64,000 bases of DNA from Halocalculus aciditolerans (GTDB lineage Archaea > Halobacteriota > Halobacteria > Halobacteriales > Halobacteriaceae). Every line of letters starts with the position of its first letter. Position 1 is the stretch's first letter. Of the stretch, positions 26,800-35,178 are shown piece by piece. The stretch lies in NCBI RefSeq assembly GCF_014647475.1, contig NZ_BMPG01000002.1:434001-498000 (forward strand). The letters are read 5' to 3'. A model generated the notes under the pieces. That model did not search any database, had not been told where the DNA came from, and saw nothing but the letters and a program-made list of their open reading frames with translations. A program made the translations under genes and the position numbers.

Positions 26800-27870
26800 T
26801 CAGGCGTCGCGCTCGACGACGAACCGCGCGAACTCGTCCATCTGCGCGCGGGCGTCGTCGCTGAGCGGGACGTCGTCGAGGTGCGCGCGCGCCTCGGCGG
26901 AGAGCCGATACGCCTCCTCGCGGGCGTAGTCGACGCCGTCAGTCGCTTGGATGACGTCGATGGCTTCGAGGACGTCGGCTTCGGTGGAGGCGGGGTCGGC
27001 GAGGATTCCTTCGAGGCGGCGGGCGCGCTCGGGGTCGGCGTGCGCGACGGCGTGCACGGTCATCAGCGTCTTCTTCCCCTCGTGGATGTCGTTCCCGAAC
27101 GCCTTCCCGAAGTCGCCCGCTCGGTCGGCGTCGATGGTGTGTTCCACGTCGAGGATGTCGTCGCCGATCTGGAAGGCGATGCAGACTTTCTCCATGTACC
27201 GCGCGAGCGCTTCTTCGACCTGCTCGTCGTGGCCGGTGACGATGGCGGCGAGGCGGCCGACGATGCGGCCGAGGCTCCCCGTCTTGCACGCGCACATCTC
27301 CATGTAGGCGTCTTCGGTGATGTCGACGGCGTCGTCGTTGTGCCAGCGGATGTCCATCCCCTGCCCGAGGTGCGTGCGGTTCAGCTCGTACGTCAGCATC
27401 TCGTAGATGCGGAGGCGCGCCGCGGGGTCGAGGTCGGCGGGGTTCCGGCTGATGATCTTCAGCGGGATGAAGTAGAGGGCGTTCCCGGCGTTGAGCGCGA
27501 CGTCCGTGCCGTAGCGGTGGTGGACGGCTTCCTCGCCGCGGCGCATCGTCGCCTCGTCCTCCACGTCGTCCACGACGATGGTGCCGTTGTGGAGGATTTC
27601 GGGAATCGTCGCGTACGGCAGGAGTTCGGCGGGGTCGCCGCCGAGGCCGTCGGCGAGCACGAGGAAGGCGACGGCGCGCCAGCGCTTCCCGCCTCTGTCG
27701 AGGAGGTCCCAGACGGGAGTCGACAGCGCGTCGTCGATTGCGGCTTCGTCGTACTCGTAGTGCGCCGCGCCGAAGAACTCGGCCAGGTAGTCGGCGTCGA
27801 GGTCCCGCGGGAGGACGCGTTCGATCTCCCGGTCAATCTCCGGCCGCCACTCGGCGAGGGCCTCTCGCAT
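26800..27870 (-). CDS. polyprenyl (geranylgeranyl/farnesyl) diphosphate synthase
   Basis: This 356-aa trans-prenyltransferase has both aspartate-rich motifs: 'GTIVVDDVEDEATMRRG' (first, DDxxD) and 'AFQIGDDILDVEHTID' (second). It also has 'DRGGKRWRAVAFLV' and 'HEGKKTLMTVHAV'. It condenses IPP with allylic diphosphates to make C15-C20 or longer chains for archaeal ether lipids and quinones. It has an extended acidic N-terminus relative to bacterial IspA. I start at ATG 27870. Product length cannot be read reliably from the sequence. Other lipid genes are at 35179 and 47621. Confidence 0.9.
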   Translation of the reverse strand: MREALAEWRPEIDREIERVLPRDLDADYLAEFFGAAHYEYDEAAIDDALSTPVWDLLDRGGKRWRAVAFLVLADGLGGDPAELLPYATIPEILHNGTIVVDDVEDEATMRRGEEAVHHRYGTDVALNAGNALYFIPLKIISRNPADLDPAARLRIYEMLTYELNRTHLGQGMDIRWHNDDAVDITEDAYMEMCACKTGSLGRIVGRLAAIVTGHDEQVEEALARYMEKVCIAFQIGDDILDVEHTIDADRAGDFGKAFGNDIHEGKKTLMTVHAVAHADPERARRLEGILADPASTEADVLEAIDVIQATDGVDYAREEAYRLSAEARAHLDDVPLSDDARAQMDEFARFVVERDA

Positions 27871-27973
27871 ACCCTCTCTGTCGGGCACCGGCGGGGAAAA
27901 ACCTTCAGTTCGCCGCCCCGAGCGGACCTCGTGTCCCGCAACCTTTACCCCCTCCCCGCGAGCAGAACCCGGT

Positions 27974-28237
27974 ATGCCAAGCGAAGCCGAAGCCGAACTC
28001 CGGAAGCAGCTCACCGACGCCTTCGAGAACGCCGACTACCCCGTGAAGAACCAGATGGCGCTCGTCCCCGCGCTCCCCCGCGGTCCGGCGACGAAGTTCG
28101 AAGCCGGCGGGAAATCCTACACGGCGATGGAGCTCGCGACGAAACTCTCCGGCCGCGCCGACTTCCCCTACGCGGACGTCGAGTCCCTCGTCGACGACAT
28201 CATCGGCGGCCTGAAAGACGAAGGCGACCTCGAATAG
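27974..28237 (+). CDS. small MTH865-like protein
   Basis: This 87-aa protein has 'LRKQLTDAFENADYPVKNQMALVPALPRGP' (shortened: ADYPVKNQMALVPALPRGP), 'FEAGGKSYTAMELATKLSG', 'DFPYADVESLVDDIIGGL'. The pattern of PVK, ALP.G and DFPY matches the archaeal MTH865 family of EF-hand-like small helical proteins of unknown function. Haloarchaeal relatives are also filed as DUFs. It has its own start, divergent from the polyprenyl synthase gene. Confidence 0.75.
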   Translation: MPSEAEAELRKQLTDAFENADYPVKNQMALVPALPRGPATKFEAGGKSYTAMELATKLSGRADFPYADVESLVDDIIGGLKDEGDLE

Positions 28238-28309
28238 CTCCTCTCCTGCTGCTGCTCTGCGTTCCCGCGGTGCGTGTGTGCGTGTCACGTCGTCGTCGGC
28301 GAGTGCGTA

Positions 28310-28318
28310 GACCTTTAC
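28310..28318 (+). promoter_or_regulatory. TATA-like box of cysE
   Basis: ACCTTTACT lies about 27-30 nt upstream of the ATG at 28343, at the leaderless-mRNA spacing seen for other genes of this window. Confidence 0.5.
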
Positions 28319-28342
28319 TCGCGGCCGCCGAACGCACGGGTG

Positions 28343-28903
28343 ATGTTTAGTCGCGTGCGCGAGGACGTTCGAACGGCGATGGAGAAGGACCCGGCCGCCC
28401 GCCACCCCGTGGAGGTCCTCCTCTGTTACCCCGGCCTGCACGCGGTCTGGCTCCACCGCCTCGCCCACCCGCTCTCCGAGCGCGGGCACGTCATCCTCGC
28501 ACGCCTCGTCTCGCACTTCGCGCGCTTCCTCACCGGCGTCGAAATCCACCCCGGCGCGGAAATCGGCCGGCGGTTCTTCATCGACCACGGCGACGGCGTC
28601 GTCATCGGCGAAACCGCCGAAATCGGCGACGACGTGATGATGTACCACGGCGTGACGCTCGGCGGCGACTCGATGAAGCGGGAGAAACGCCACCCGACGG
28701 TCGAAGACGGCGCGACCATCGGGACGGGCGCGACCGTGCTCGGCCCCATCACCATCGGCCGGGAGGCGAAAGTCGGCGCGGCGTCCGTCGTCCTCGACTC
28801 CGTGCCCGCGCACTGCACGGCCATCGGGAACCCCGCGGAGCTCGTCGGCGACTGCGTCGGCGAGCTCGGTGACACCGAGACCGAGCTCGACGCCGACATC
28901 TAA
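28343..28903 (+). CDS. cysE: serine O-acetyltransferase
   Basis: This 186-aa protein has an N-terminal helical part ('[20 protein letters not shown]') and the left-handed beta-helix hexapeptide repeats: '[19 protein letters not shown]', '[20 protein letters not shown]', '[19 protein letters not shown]' and '[15 protein letters not shown]'. The DHG...GVTLGG active-site region is normal. It makes O-acetylserine from serine and acetyl-CoA for cysteine synthesis. A cysteine-synthase homologue is at 46087. Start ATG 28343 is preferred over 28274, with a TATA box behind it. Confidence 0.92.
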   Translation: MFSRVREDVRTAMEKDPAARHPVEVLLCYPGLHAVWLHRLAHPLSERGHVILARLVSHFARFLTGVEIHPGAEIGRRFFIDHGDGVVIGETAEIGDDVMMYHGVTLGGDSMKREKRHPTVEDGATIGTGATVLGPITIGREAKVGAASVVLDSVPAHCTAIGNPAELVGDCVGELGDTETELDADI

Positions 28904-28999
28904 GGACGCCCGGTTCGCTGGTCGGCACTCGTTCGTTCACAGTCGGCAATCCACTCCCCCGTTCGCAACTATTACCCGCGTCCTCCGTGCACTCCGAGT

Positions 29000-30307
29000 A
29001 TGGTAGATTGGATCGGTGAGACGTTCCGGAGCGACGTCGGCTGGGCGCACTTGGAGACGCTCGTCGACATCGGCGACCGGATGGCAGGGACGGACGGCGA
29101 GCGCGAGGCCGCCGAGGCGACGCGGGACGCGCTCGGCGAGTACGCGCGGAACGCGCGCCTCGACGAGTTCGACCTGCAGGGGTGGGAGCGGGAGATGAGC
29201 GAGATTCTCGCGGGCGGCGAGCCTCAGGACTGTATCGCGCTTCCGCGGAGTCCGACGGGCACGGCGGCCGGGGAGTTCGTCGACCTCGGGTACGGTCTCC
29301 CGGAGGACTTCGAGAACGCCGACGTCGAGGGGAAGGTCGTGATGGTCGCGTCGGACGTGCCGGGCTGGTTCGACCGCTACATCCACCGCCGCGAGAAGTA
29401 CTACCACGCGGTGGAGGCGGGCGCGGCCGCGTTCGTCTACAAGAACCACGTCGAGGGCTGCCTGCCGCCCACCGGGAGCGTCGGGAACGAGGAGAACCCC
29501 ATCGGCGACATCCCCGCCGTCGGCGTCTCTTCGGAGGTCGGCGCGCGCCTCGCGCGGCGCTGGGAGGGCGACGAGGTGACGGTGGAGACGGCCGCAGAGA
29601 CGTACGAGGCGACGAGCCAGAACGTCCACGCGGAACTCGGCCCCGACACGGAAGAGGAAGTCCTCGTCACTTCGCACGTCGACGCGCACGACATCGCGGA
29701 GGGCGCGATGGACAACGGCGCGGGCACGGCGATGGTCGTGGAGGTCGCACGCGTCCTCGCGGAGCGCGAGGCGGAACTCGACACGAAGGTCCACTTCATC
29801 TGTTTCGGCGCGGAGGAGGTCGGTCTCGTCGGGGCCGCCTACGACGCCGCGAACCGCGATCTCGACGCCGTGAAGACGGTGCTCAACTTCGACGGCGTGA
29901 CGCAGGGACGCACGCTCTCCTTCACGAGCCACCGGTTCGACGCGCTCGTCGACGCCGCCGAATCCCTGGGGAGCGACTTCGGCCACCCCGTCTCGGTGAC
30001 GCCGGAGATGGGGCCGCACTCCGACCACTGGGAGTACACGAAGTGGGGCGTCCCCGGCTACCACGTCGCCAGCGACACCGGAGGGAGCGGCCGCGGGTGG
30101 GGGCACACGTTCGCCGACACCCTCGACAAGCTCGAAGTCCGCGACTTCCGCGAGCAAGCGATTCTCCTCGCGGAGCTCGCCGTCCGCCTCGCCGACGACG
30201 GCTTCACCGTCGCGCACGCCAGCCCCGAGGACATCGCCGCCGGCCTCGAACGCGACGACCAAGCGAAGGGCATGCAGATCACTGGCGACTGGCCCTACGA
30301 CGACTAA
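29000..30307 (+). CDS. M28 family zinc aminopeptidase
   Basis: This 435-aa peptidase begins with a helical region and an inserted PA-like domain ('VVMVASDVPGWFDRYIHRR', 'AAFVYKNHVEG', 'IPAVGVSSEVGARLAR'). The M28 catalytic core follows: 'LVTSHVDAHDIAEGAMDNGAG' (shortened: HVDAH and DNGAG), 'FICFGAEEVGLVG' (catalytic Glu pair), and the later ligand 'HSDHWEYTKWGVPGYHVA'. It removes N-terminal residues from peptides, probably in the cytoplasm because no signal peptide is seen. AACTATTACCC about 27 nt upstream is a candidate TATA box. It is monocistronic. Confidence 0.9.
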   Translation: MVDWIGETFRSDVGWAHLETLVDIGDRMAGTDGEREAAEATRDALGEYARNARLDEFDLQGWEREMSEILAGGEPQDCIALPRSPTGTAAGEFVDLGYGLPEDFENADVEGKVVMVASDVPGWFDRYIHRREKYYHAVEAGAAAFVYKNHVEGCLPPTGSVGNEENPIGDIPAVGVSSEVGARLARRWEGDEVTVETAAETYEATSQNVHAELGPDTEEEVLVTSHVDAHDIAEGAMDNGAGTAMVVEVARVLAEREAELDTKVHFICFGAEEVGLVGAAYDAANRDLDAVKTVLNFDGVTQGRTLSFTSHRFDALVDAAESLGSDFGHPVSVTPEMGPHSDHWEYTKWGVPGYHVASDTGGSGRGWGHTFADTLDKLEVRDFREQAILLAELAVRLADDGFTVAHASPEDIAAGLERDDQAKGMQITGDWPYDD

Positions 30308-30445
30308 CAGCTGCGAGGACGAGCGGTCCGTTTGCTGAGTTTCCGCGCTCGGATGGCTGCGGCCGAGGGCAGTCGCGTCAACGCCGAGTGCGGGTCGGCG
30401 GTGAGCCATACGGATTTTTCATCGTGGGGTGAGTCGCGTCGGGTA

Positions 30446-31165
30446 ATGGATAGAGTCGCGGTCGTCGGCGAGGGCTCGGGGGAGGCCGTCGCGCTCGTCG
30501 AGGACCACGGTGCGTCGGGGCGTGCGGTGGACGCCGGGGCGGTCGGTTCGTACGACGCGGCGGTCGCGCTCGGCGAGGAGGCGCTGTTGGACGTCGTGCA
30601 CGCGGACGCCGCGACGCCCGTCCTCCCGGTGGGCGCGGGCCGCGGCTACGAGGGCGTGCCGCGCGAGAGCCTCCCGCAGGCCGTCGCGGCGCTCGTCGAG
30701 GGCGACACGGGAACGCGAGAGCGCGCGACGCTGACCGTGTCCGCCGGCGACTCGTCGTACCGCGCGCTCGCGGACGTGATGCTCGTGACGGCGGAGGTCG
30801 CAGAGATCTCCGAGTACGGCGTTCACACGCGGAACGCGACCGTCGACGAAGTGCGCGCGGACGGCCTCCTCGTCGCGACGCCGACCGGGAGCCGCGGGTA
30901 CAACGCCGCCGCCGACGGCCCGGTCGTCGAACCGGGCGCGCCCGTCGTCTCCGTCGTCCCCATCGCCCCCTTCCGCATCGACCACACCGACTGGGTGCTC
31001 TCCCCGCCCCTCGACCTCACCATCGAACGCGACGAAACGCCCGTCACCCTCCTCGTCGACCGCGACGACGTCGGCCCGCTCGACCCCGATACGCCCGTCC
31101 ACGTCGAAGCCGGGCGGCCCGTCGAGCTTCTCACGACCGGGGAGTCACGCGGGTTTTACGAGTAA
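30446..31165 (+). CDS. NAD kinase-like protein lacking the GGDGT motif
   Basis: This 239-aa protein matches the C-terminal half of NAD kinase: 'RNATVDEVRADGLLVATPTGSRGYNAAADGPVV' (shortened: ATPTGSRGYNAAADGPVV corresponds to STPTGSTAYSLSAGGP), then 'VVPIAPFRIDHTDWVLSP'. The region where GGDGT should be reads 'VALGEEALLDVVHADA' (residues 41-54), so the conserved Asp and Gly residues are missing. It may be a non-catalytic or neofunctionalised paralogue of NadK. Start is ATG 30446. A hairpin repeat begins at the TAA. Confidence 0.8.
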   Translation: MDRVAVVGEGSGEAVALVEDHGASGRAVDAGAVGSYDAAVALGEEALLDVVHADAATPVLPVGAGRGYEGVPRESLPQAVAALVEGDTGTRERATLTVSAGDSSYRALADVMLVTAEVAEISEYGVHTRNATVDEVRADGLLVATPTGSRGYNAAADGPVVEPGAPVVSVVPIAPFRIDHTDWVLSPPLDLTIERDETPVTLLVDRDDVGPLDPDTPVHVEAGRPVELLTTGESRGFYE

Positions 31166-31427
31166 CGCGGTTCGGAGCGAGCGCCGAAGGCGCGAGTGAG
31201 AACCGCGAGAAGGCGAACGGCGAAGCCGTGAGCCAGCGCGAAGCGAGCGAGAACCGCGAGAAGGCGAACGGGGAGCCTGCGACCCGTGAGCGAGCGCAGC
31301 GAGTGAGAACCGCGAGAAGGCGAACGGCGAAGCCGTGAGTCAGCGCGACAGAGGAACACCGCTCTCGACGGCTAGGAGCCGCGAGAAGGCGAGGTGCCGA
31401 ACGGGAGCGAGAGAGCGTTCGCGGTCG
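31166..31427. repeat. intergenic repeat cluster
   Basis: The first unit (31166-31207) has outer arms CGCGGTTC and GAACCGCG with inner stem GCGCC-GAA-GGCGC, starting immediately after the TAA of the NADK-like gene. It is followed by about three more tandem units of the form GAACCGCGAGAAGGCGAACGG separated by 'AGCCGTGAG(C/T)CAGCGCGA' spacers to about 31345. The rest, to the nth stop, is unremarkable. There is no gene. Confidence 0.7.
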
Positions 31428-32111
31428 TTACCAGGCGCTGCCGTCGGCGAGGTCGGTGTCGTGGTCGAGTTTGCTGGAGGGGCAGATGTCTTCGAGGACG
31501 CAGTCCGAACAATCTGGGTTGCGGGCGGTGCAGGTGTCGCGGCCGTGGCTGATGAGCCAGTGGGTGTACTCCTTCCAGTGTTCTTCGGGGACGACGCTCA
31601 TCAGGTCGGTTTCGATTTTCTCGGGGCGTTCTTCCTCTGTTATGCCGAGTCGGCGGCTGATGCGTTGGACGTGGGTGTCGACGACGATTCCCTCGGTTAT
31701 GTCGTGGCCGTGTTGGAGGACGACGTTCGCGGTCTTCCGCCCGACGCCGGGGAGGTCGGTGAGTTCGCTCATGGTGTCGGGGACCTCGCCGTCGTGTTCG
31801 GCGATGATTTGCTCGCAGGCGTCGTGGATGTAGCCGGCCTTCGAGTTGTAGTAGGTGATGGAGTCGATGTCGTCGGCGATGTCGTCGACGTCGGCGTTCG
31901 CGTAGTCCTCGGCGGAGTGGTACTTCTCGAAGAGGTCCGCGGTGACCTTGTTCACGCGCTCGTCGGTGCACTGCGCGGAGAGGACGACGGCGATGAGGAG
32001 CTCTAACCTCGTGTCGAAGTTCAGCGAGATTTCGGGTTCGGGGTAGACGCCTTCGAGGCGGTCGATGACCTCGACGACCTGTTGCTCGCGGGAGTCGAGT
32101 GGTTCGCCCAT
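31428..32111 (-). CDS. nth: endonuclease III
   Basis: This 227-aa DNA glycosylase/AP lyase has the helix-hairpin-helix 'DLPGVGRKTANVVLQHG' followed by the catalytic Asp in 'VVDTHVQRISRRLG'. The [4Fe-4S] ligands are C-x6-C-x2-C-x5-C in 'CTARNPDCSDCVLEDIC'. It excises oxidised pyrimidines in base-excision repair. It has a C-terminal acidic tail. It lies downstream of, and co-directional with, the TPP enzyme gene with a 25-bp gap. Confidence 0.94.
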   Translation of the reverse strand: MGEPLDSREQQVVEVIDRLEGVYPEPEISLNFDTRLELLIAVVLSAQCTDERVNKVTADLFEKYHSAEDYANADVDDIADDIDSITYYNSKAGYIHDACEQIIAEHDGEVPDTMSELTDLPGVGRKTANVVLQHGHDITEGIVVDTHVQRISRRLGITEEERPEKIETDLMSVVPEEHWKEYTHWLISHGRDTCTARNPDCSDCVLEDICPSSKLDHDTDLADGSAW

Positions 32112-32136
32112 AGGGGAGACGCCACGCGCGCGGCCT

Positions 32137-33717
32137 TTACAGTGACGCTACGGGGACGTCGACGAGGGCGAGGTCGTCGCTCTCGACGGCGCGTCGGAGG
32201 TCGGCGCGGAGGTCGCGGCGGGTCTCGGGGCGGTAGGCGTCGACGCCGAAGCTCTCCGCGAACGCGACGAGGTCGGGGTTCGTGAGTTCGGTGCCGAAGG
32301 AGTCGCCGTGCGTCTCGCGTTGTTTCTCCGTGATGAGCGAGAGGTCGTCGTCGCGGAAGACGAGCGTCGTAAAGGAACAGTCGAGGCGCTGAGCGGTGTC
32401 GAGTTCGGCGGCGTTCATGAGGAAGCCGCCGTCGCCGGTCGCGGCGACGACGTTTCCATCGGTGTTCAGGTCGGCGGCAACCGCGCCGGGGACGGCGATA
32501 CCCATGGTGGCGAGGCCGTTCGAGATGACGACGGCGTTCGCGTCGAACGTCGGGAACTCCTGGGCGATGACCATCTTGTGTCGGCCGGTGTCGGAGAGGA
32601 GGACGTCGTCGTTCCCGAGGGCGTCGCGGAGCGCGGGCATGACGCCTTCGAGGGTGAACGGCGCGTCGGGCTCGGGTTCGGTCGCGAGCCGGTCGGTGAC
32701 GCGGTTCCGGTAGCCCGCGTACCAGTCGGTGTCGAAGCTCGCTCCGGTGGTGGCGTCGTCGATGGCGGCGACGCCGCGCGCGATGTTCCCGACGACCTCG
32801 ACGGCGGGGTCGTATTCGGCGTAGACTTCGGCGGGCTGGCTGTCGACGTGGACGATGGGGGTGTCCGCGCCGTGGAAGCCCGCGGGGTCGTGTTCGGCGA
32901 CGTCGTAGCCGACGGCGAGCACGAGGTCGGCGGCGGCGAGGGCTGCCGCTCCCGCGCCGTCCCCGGAGTCCACGGTCATCAGGCTCTGCGGGCTGTCGTC
33001 GGGAATCGCGCCCTTCGCCATGTAGGTCGAGGCGACGGGAATCTCCGTGCGGTCGACGAACGCGCGGAGGACGTCGGCGGCGCGCCCGCGGACCGCGCCG
33101 TTCCCCGCGAGAACCGCCGGGCTGTCGACGGCTTCGAGGCGTGCTGCGGCGTCCGCGACGGCGTCGGGGTTCGGCGCGGACTCGGGCGCGGGCCCGCGCG
33201 CCGGCATCGACTCGACGGCCGTCTCCGTGGCGGCGACGTCCTCGGGGAGCTCGAGGTGGGTCGCGCCGGGTTTCTCCGTCTCCGCGACCTTGAACGCCTT
33301 CCGAACCGCCTCGTGGGTGATGTCCGGGTGGTGGACGCGCGTGTTCCACTTCACGACCGGGTCGAAGGTCTCGACGATGTCGAGGTGCTGGTGGCTCTCG
33401 TGGTGCATCGTCTCCATCCCGCCCTGCGCGGTGACGGCGACGAGCGGGCTCTTGTCGAGTTGGGCGTCCGCGATGCCCGTGATGAGGTTCGTCGCGCCCG
33501 GCCCGAGCGTCGCGAAACAGACGCCCGCGCGTCCGGTGAGGCGGCCTTCGACGTCCGCCATGAAGGCAGCGCCCTGCTCGTGGCGGACGGGGACAAAAGT
33601 GAGACCGGAGTCGCGGATAGCGAAGAGCAGGTCCGTGGTCTCCTCGCCGGCGAGCCCGTAGACGTACTCGACGCCCTCGGCTTCGAGGCCCGCGACGAGT
33701 CGGTCGGCGGCGTTCAT
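32137..33717 (-). CDS. thiamine-diphosphate enzyme, acetolactate synthase/decarboxylase-like
   Basis: This 526-aa protein has a PYR domain with the catalytic Glu in 'VPVRHEQGAAFMADVEGR' and 'GVCFATLGPGATNLITGIADA', a central domain, and a PP domain with 'VAATGDGGFLMNAAELDTA' and a 'FRDDDLSLI' Mg-binding end (Asp in place of Asn). It decarboxylates a 2-keto acid and condenses or releases the aldehyde; the substrate is unknown. No regulatory small subunit is present, unlike anabolic ALS. It lies 2 bp downstream of an aldehyde dehydrogenase gene, so a keto-acid to aldehyde to acid route is possible. Confidence 0.88.
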   Translation of the reverse strand: MNAADRLVAGLEAEGVEYVYGLAGEETTDLLFAIRDSGLTFVPVRHEQGAAFMADVEGRLTGRAGVCFATLGPGATNLITGIADAQLDKSPLVAVTAQGGMETMHHESHQHLDIVETFDPVVKWNTRVHHPDITHEAVRKAFKVAETEKPGATHLELPEDVAATETAVESMPARGPAPESAPNPDAVADAAARLEAVDSPAVLAGNGAVRGRAADVLRAFVDRTEIPVASTYMAKGAIPDDSPQSLMTVDSGDGAGAAALAAADLVLAVGYDVAEHDPAGFHGADTPIVHVDSQPAEVYAEYDPAVEVVGNIARGVAAIDDATTGASFDTDWYAGYRNRVTDRLATEPEPDAPFTLEGVMPALRDALGNDDVLLSDTGRHKMVIAQEFPTFDANAVVISNGLATMGIAVPGAVAADLNTDGNVVAATGDGGFLMNAAELDTAQRLDCSFTTLVFRDDDLSLITEKQRETHGDSFGTELTNPDLVAFAESFGVDAYRPETRRDLRADLRRAVESDDLALVDVPVASL

Positions 33718-33719
33718 CG

Positions 33720-35081
33720 CTAGTTCACCCAGATCGTCTTCCGGTTCACGAACTCGCGGATGCCGTCGGACGCGAGTTCACGGCCGTACCCGGAGTCCTT
33801 CACGCCGCCGAAGGGGACGCGGGGGTCGGATTTCACGAGCTCGTTCACGTAGGTGCAGCCGGCGTCGATGCGGTGGGCGACGCGCTGGCCGCGAGCTCGG
33901 TCCTCCGTCCAGACGCTCGCGCCGAGCCCGAGGTCGGTATCGTTCGCGACCTCGACGGCTTCTTCCTCCGAGTCGACGCGCAGGACGGCGGCGACGGGGC
34001 CGAACGTCTCCTCGGCGGCGACCGGCGCGTCGCGCGGCACATCGGTGAGTACGGTCGGCGGGTAGTACTCGCCCTCGCGGTCGAGCGGCTCGCCGCCGCG
34101 GACGACGTCCGCGCCGGCCTGTGCGGACCGGACGACCTGCTCGTGGAGGTCTTCGAGGAGGTCGCGGCGCGCCATCGGACCGATGTCTGTCTGGTCGTCG
34201 CGCGGGTCGCCGACGGTGTAGGCGTCGATCTCGTCGAGGAACGCGTCGAGGAAGTCGTCGTAGACGGCGTCGTGGACGACGAAGCGCTTCCCCGCGATGC
34301 AGGACTGCCCGGTGTTCTGACAGCGCGCCCACGCGCCCGTCTCCGCGGCCTGCGCGACGTCGGCGTCGTCGAGCACCACGACGGGGTCGCTCCCGCCGAG
34401 CTCTAAGACCGTCTTCTTCAGTTCGCGGCCCGCGGTCTCCGCGACCGCGCGCCCCGCCGGTTCGCTCCCCGTCAGCGTCGCCGCCCGCACCCGGTCGTCC
34501 GCGATGATGCCGTCGACTTTCGAGGAGGAGACGAGGAGCGACTGGAAGACGCCCTCCGGGAAGCCGGCCTTCTCGAAGACCTCCTCGATGGCGAGCGCGC
34601 AGCCCGGTACGTTCGACGCGTGCTTCAGGATGCCCGTGTTCCCCGCCGTCAGGTAGGGCGCGGCGAACCGGAACACCTGCCAGAACGGGTAGTTCCACGG
34701 CATAACTGCTAAAACGGGGCCGAGCGGCTCGTAGGACGTGTAGACCTCCGTCCCCGCGGGGCTCGCGCGAGGTTCGTCCGCGAGATGCTGGCTCGCGTGC
34801 TCCGCGTAGTACTCACACGCCCACGCGCACTTCTCCACCTCGCCGCGCGCCTGCTCGACGGGCTTCCCCATCTCGTCGGTCATCAGCCGCGCGTACCGCT
34901 CCGCGTTCTCTCTGAGCACGTCCGCGGCGTTCGCGATGAGCTCCTCGCGCTCCCGGAGCGGGACGTCCCGCCACTCCTCGAACGCGGACTGAGAGGCCGC
35001 CAGCGCCGCCTCCACCTCGGCGTCGTCCGCCTCTTCGTACGACTCGATAACGGCTCCCGTCGCCGGATTCACAGCGTCCAT
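33720..35081 (-). CDS. NAD(P)-dependent aldehyde (succinate-semialdehyde type) dehydrogenase
   Basis: This 453-aa ALDH has 'LAVMPWNYPFWQVFRFAAPYL' (shortened: PWNYPFWQVFRFA), the Glu in 'KKTVLELGGSDPVVV' and the nucleophilic Cys in 'CQNTGQSCIAGKRFVVH'. The C-terminal 'VPFGGVKDSGYGRELASDG' is typical of SSADH/ALDH families. It oxidises a semialdehyde or aldehyde to the acid. It is the first gene of a pair with the TPP enzyme (2-bp gap). A possible TATA box, AAACTTGTTAG, lies about 27-37 nt upstream. Confidence 0.9.
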   Translation of the reverse strand: MDAVNPATGAVIESYEEADDAEVEAALAASQSAFEEWRDVPLREREELIANAADVLRENAERYARLMTDEMGKPVEQARGEVEKCAWACEYYAEHASQHLADEPRASPAGTEVYTSYEPLGPVLAVMPWNYPFWQVFRFAAPYLTAGNTGILKHASNVPGCALAIEEVFEKAGFPEGVFQSLLVSSSKVDGIIADDRVRAATLTGSEPAGRAVAETAGRELKKTVLELGGSDPVVVLDDADVAQAAETGAWARCQNTGQSCIAGKRFVVHDAVYDDFLDAFLDEIDAYTVGDPRDDQTDIGPMARRDLLEDLHEQVVRSAQAGADVVRGGEPLDREGEYYPPTVLTDVPRDAPVAAEETFGPVAAVLRVDSEEEAVEVANDTDLGLGASVWTEDRARGQRVAHRIDAGCTYVNELVKSDPRVPFGGVKDSGYGRELASDGIREFVNRKTIWVN

Positions 35082-35148
35082 ACTCGCGTCTTCTCGTGGC
35101 AGCGGCTAACAAGTTTGGGACCGTTCCACCCGCTGAGAGACCGGGCCG

Positions 35149-35155
35149 TTTATTG
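35149..35155 (+). promoter_or_regulatory. TATA box of the phosphomevalonate decarboxylase gene
   Basis: TTTATTG centred about 27 nt upstream of ATG 35179 fits a leaderless transcript, diverging from the aldehyde dehydrogenase promoter. Confidence 0.55.
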
Positions 35156-35178
35156 TGGCGTCGCGTCCCCTCTACGGC

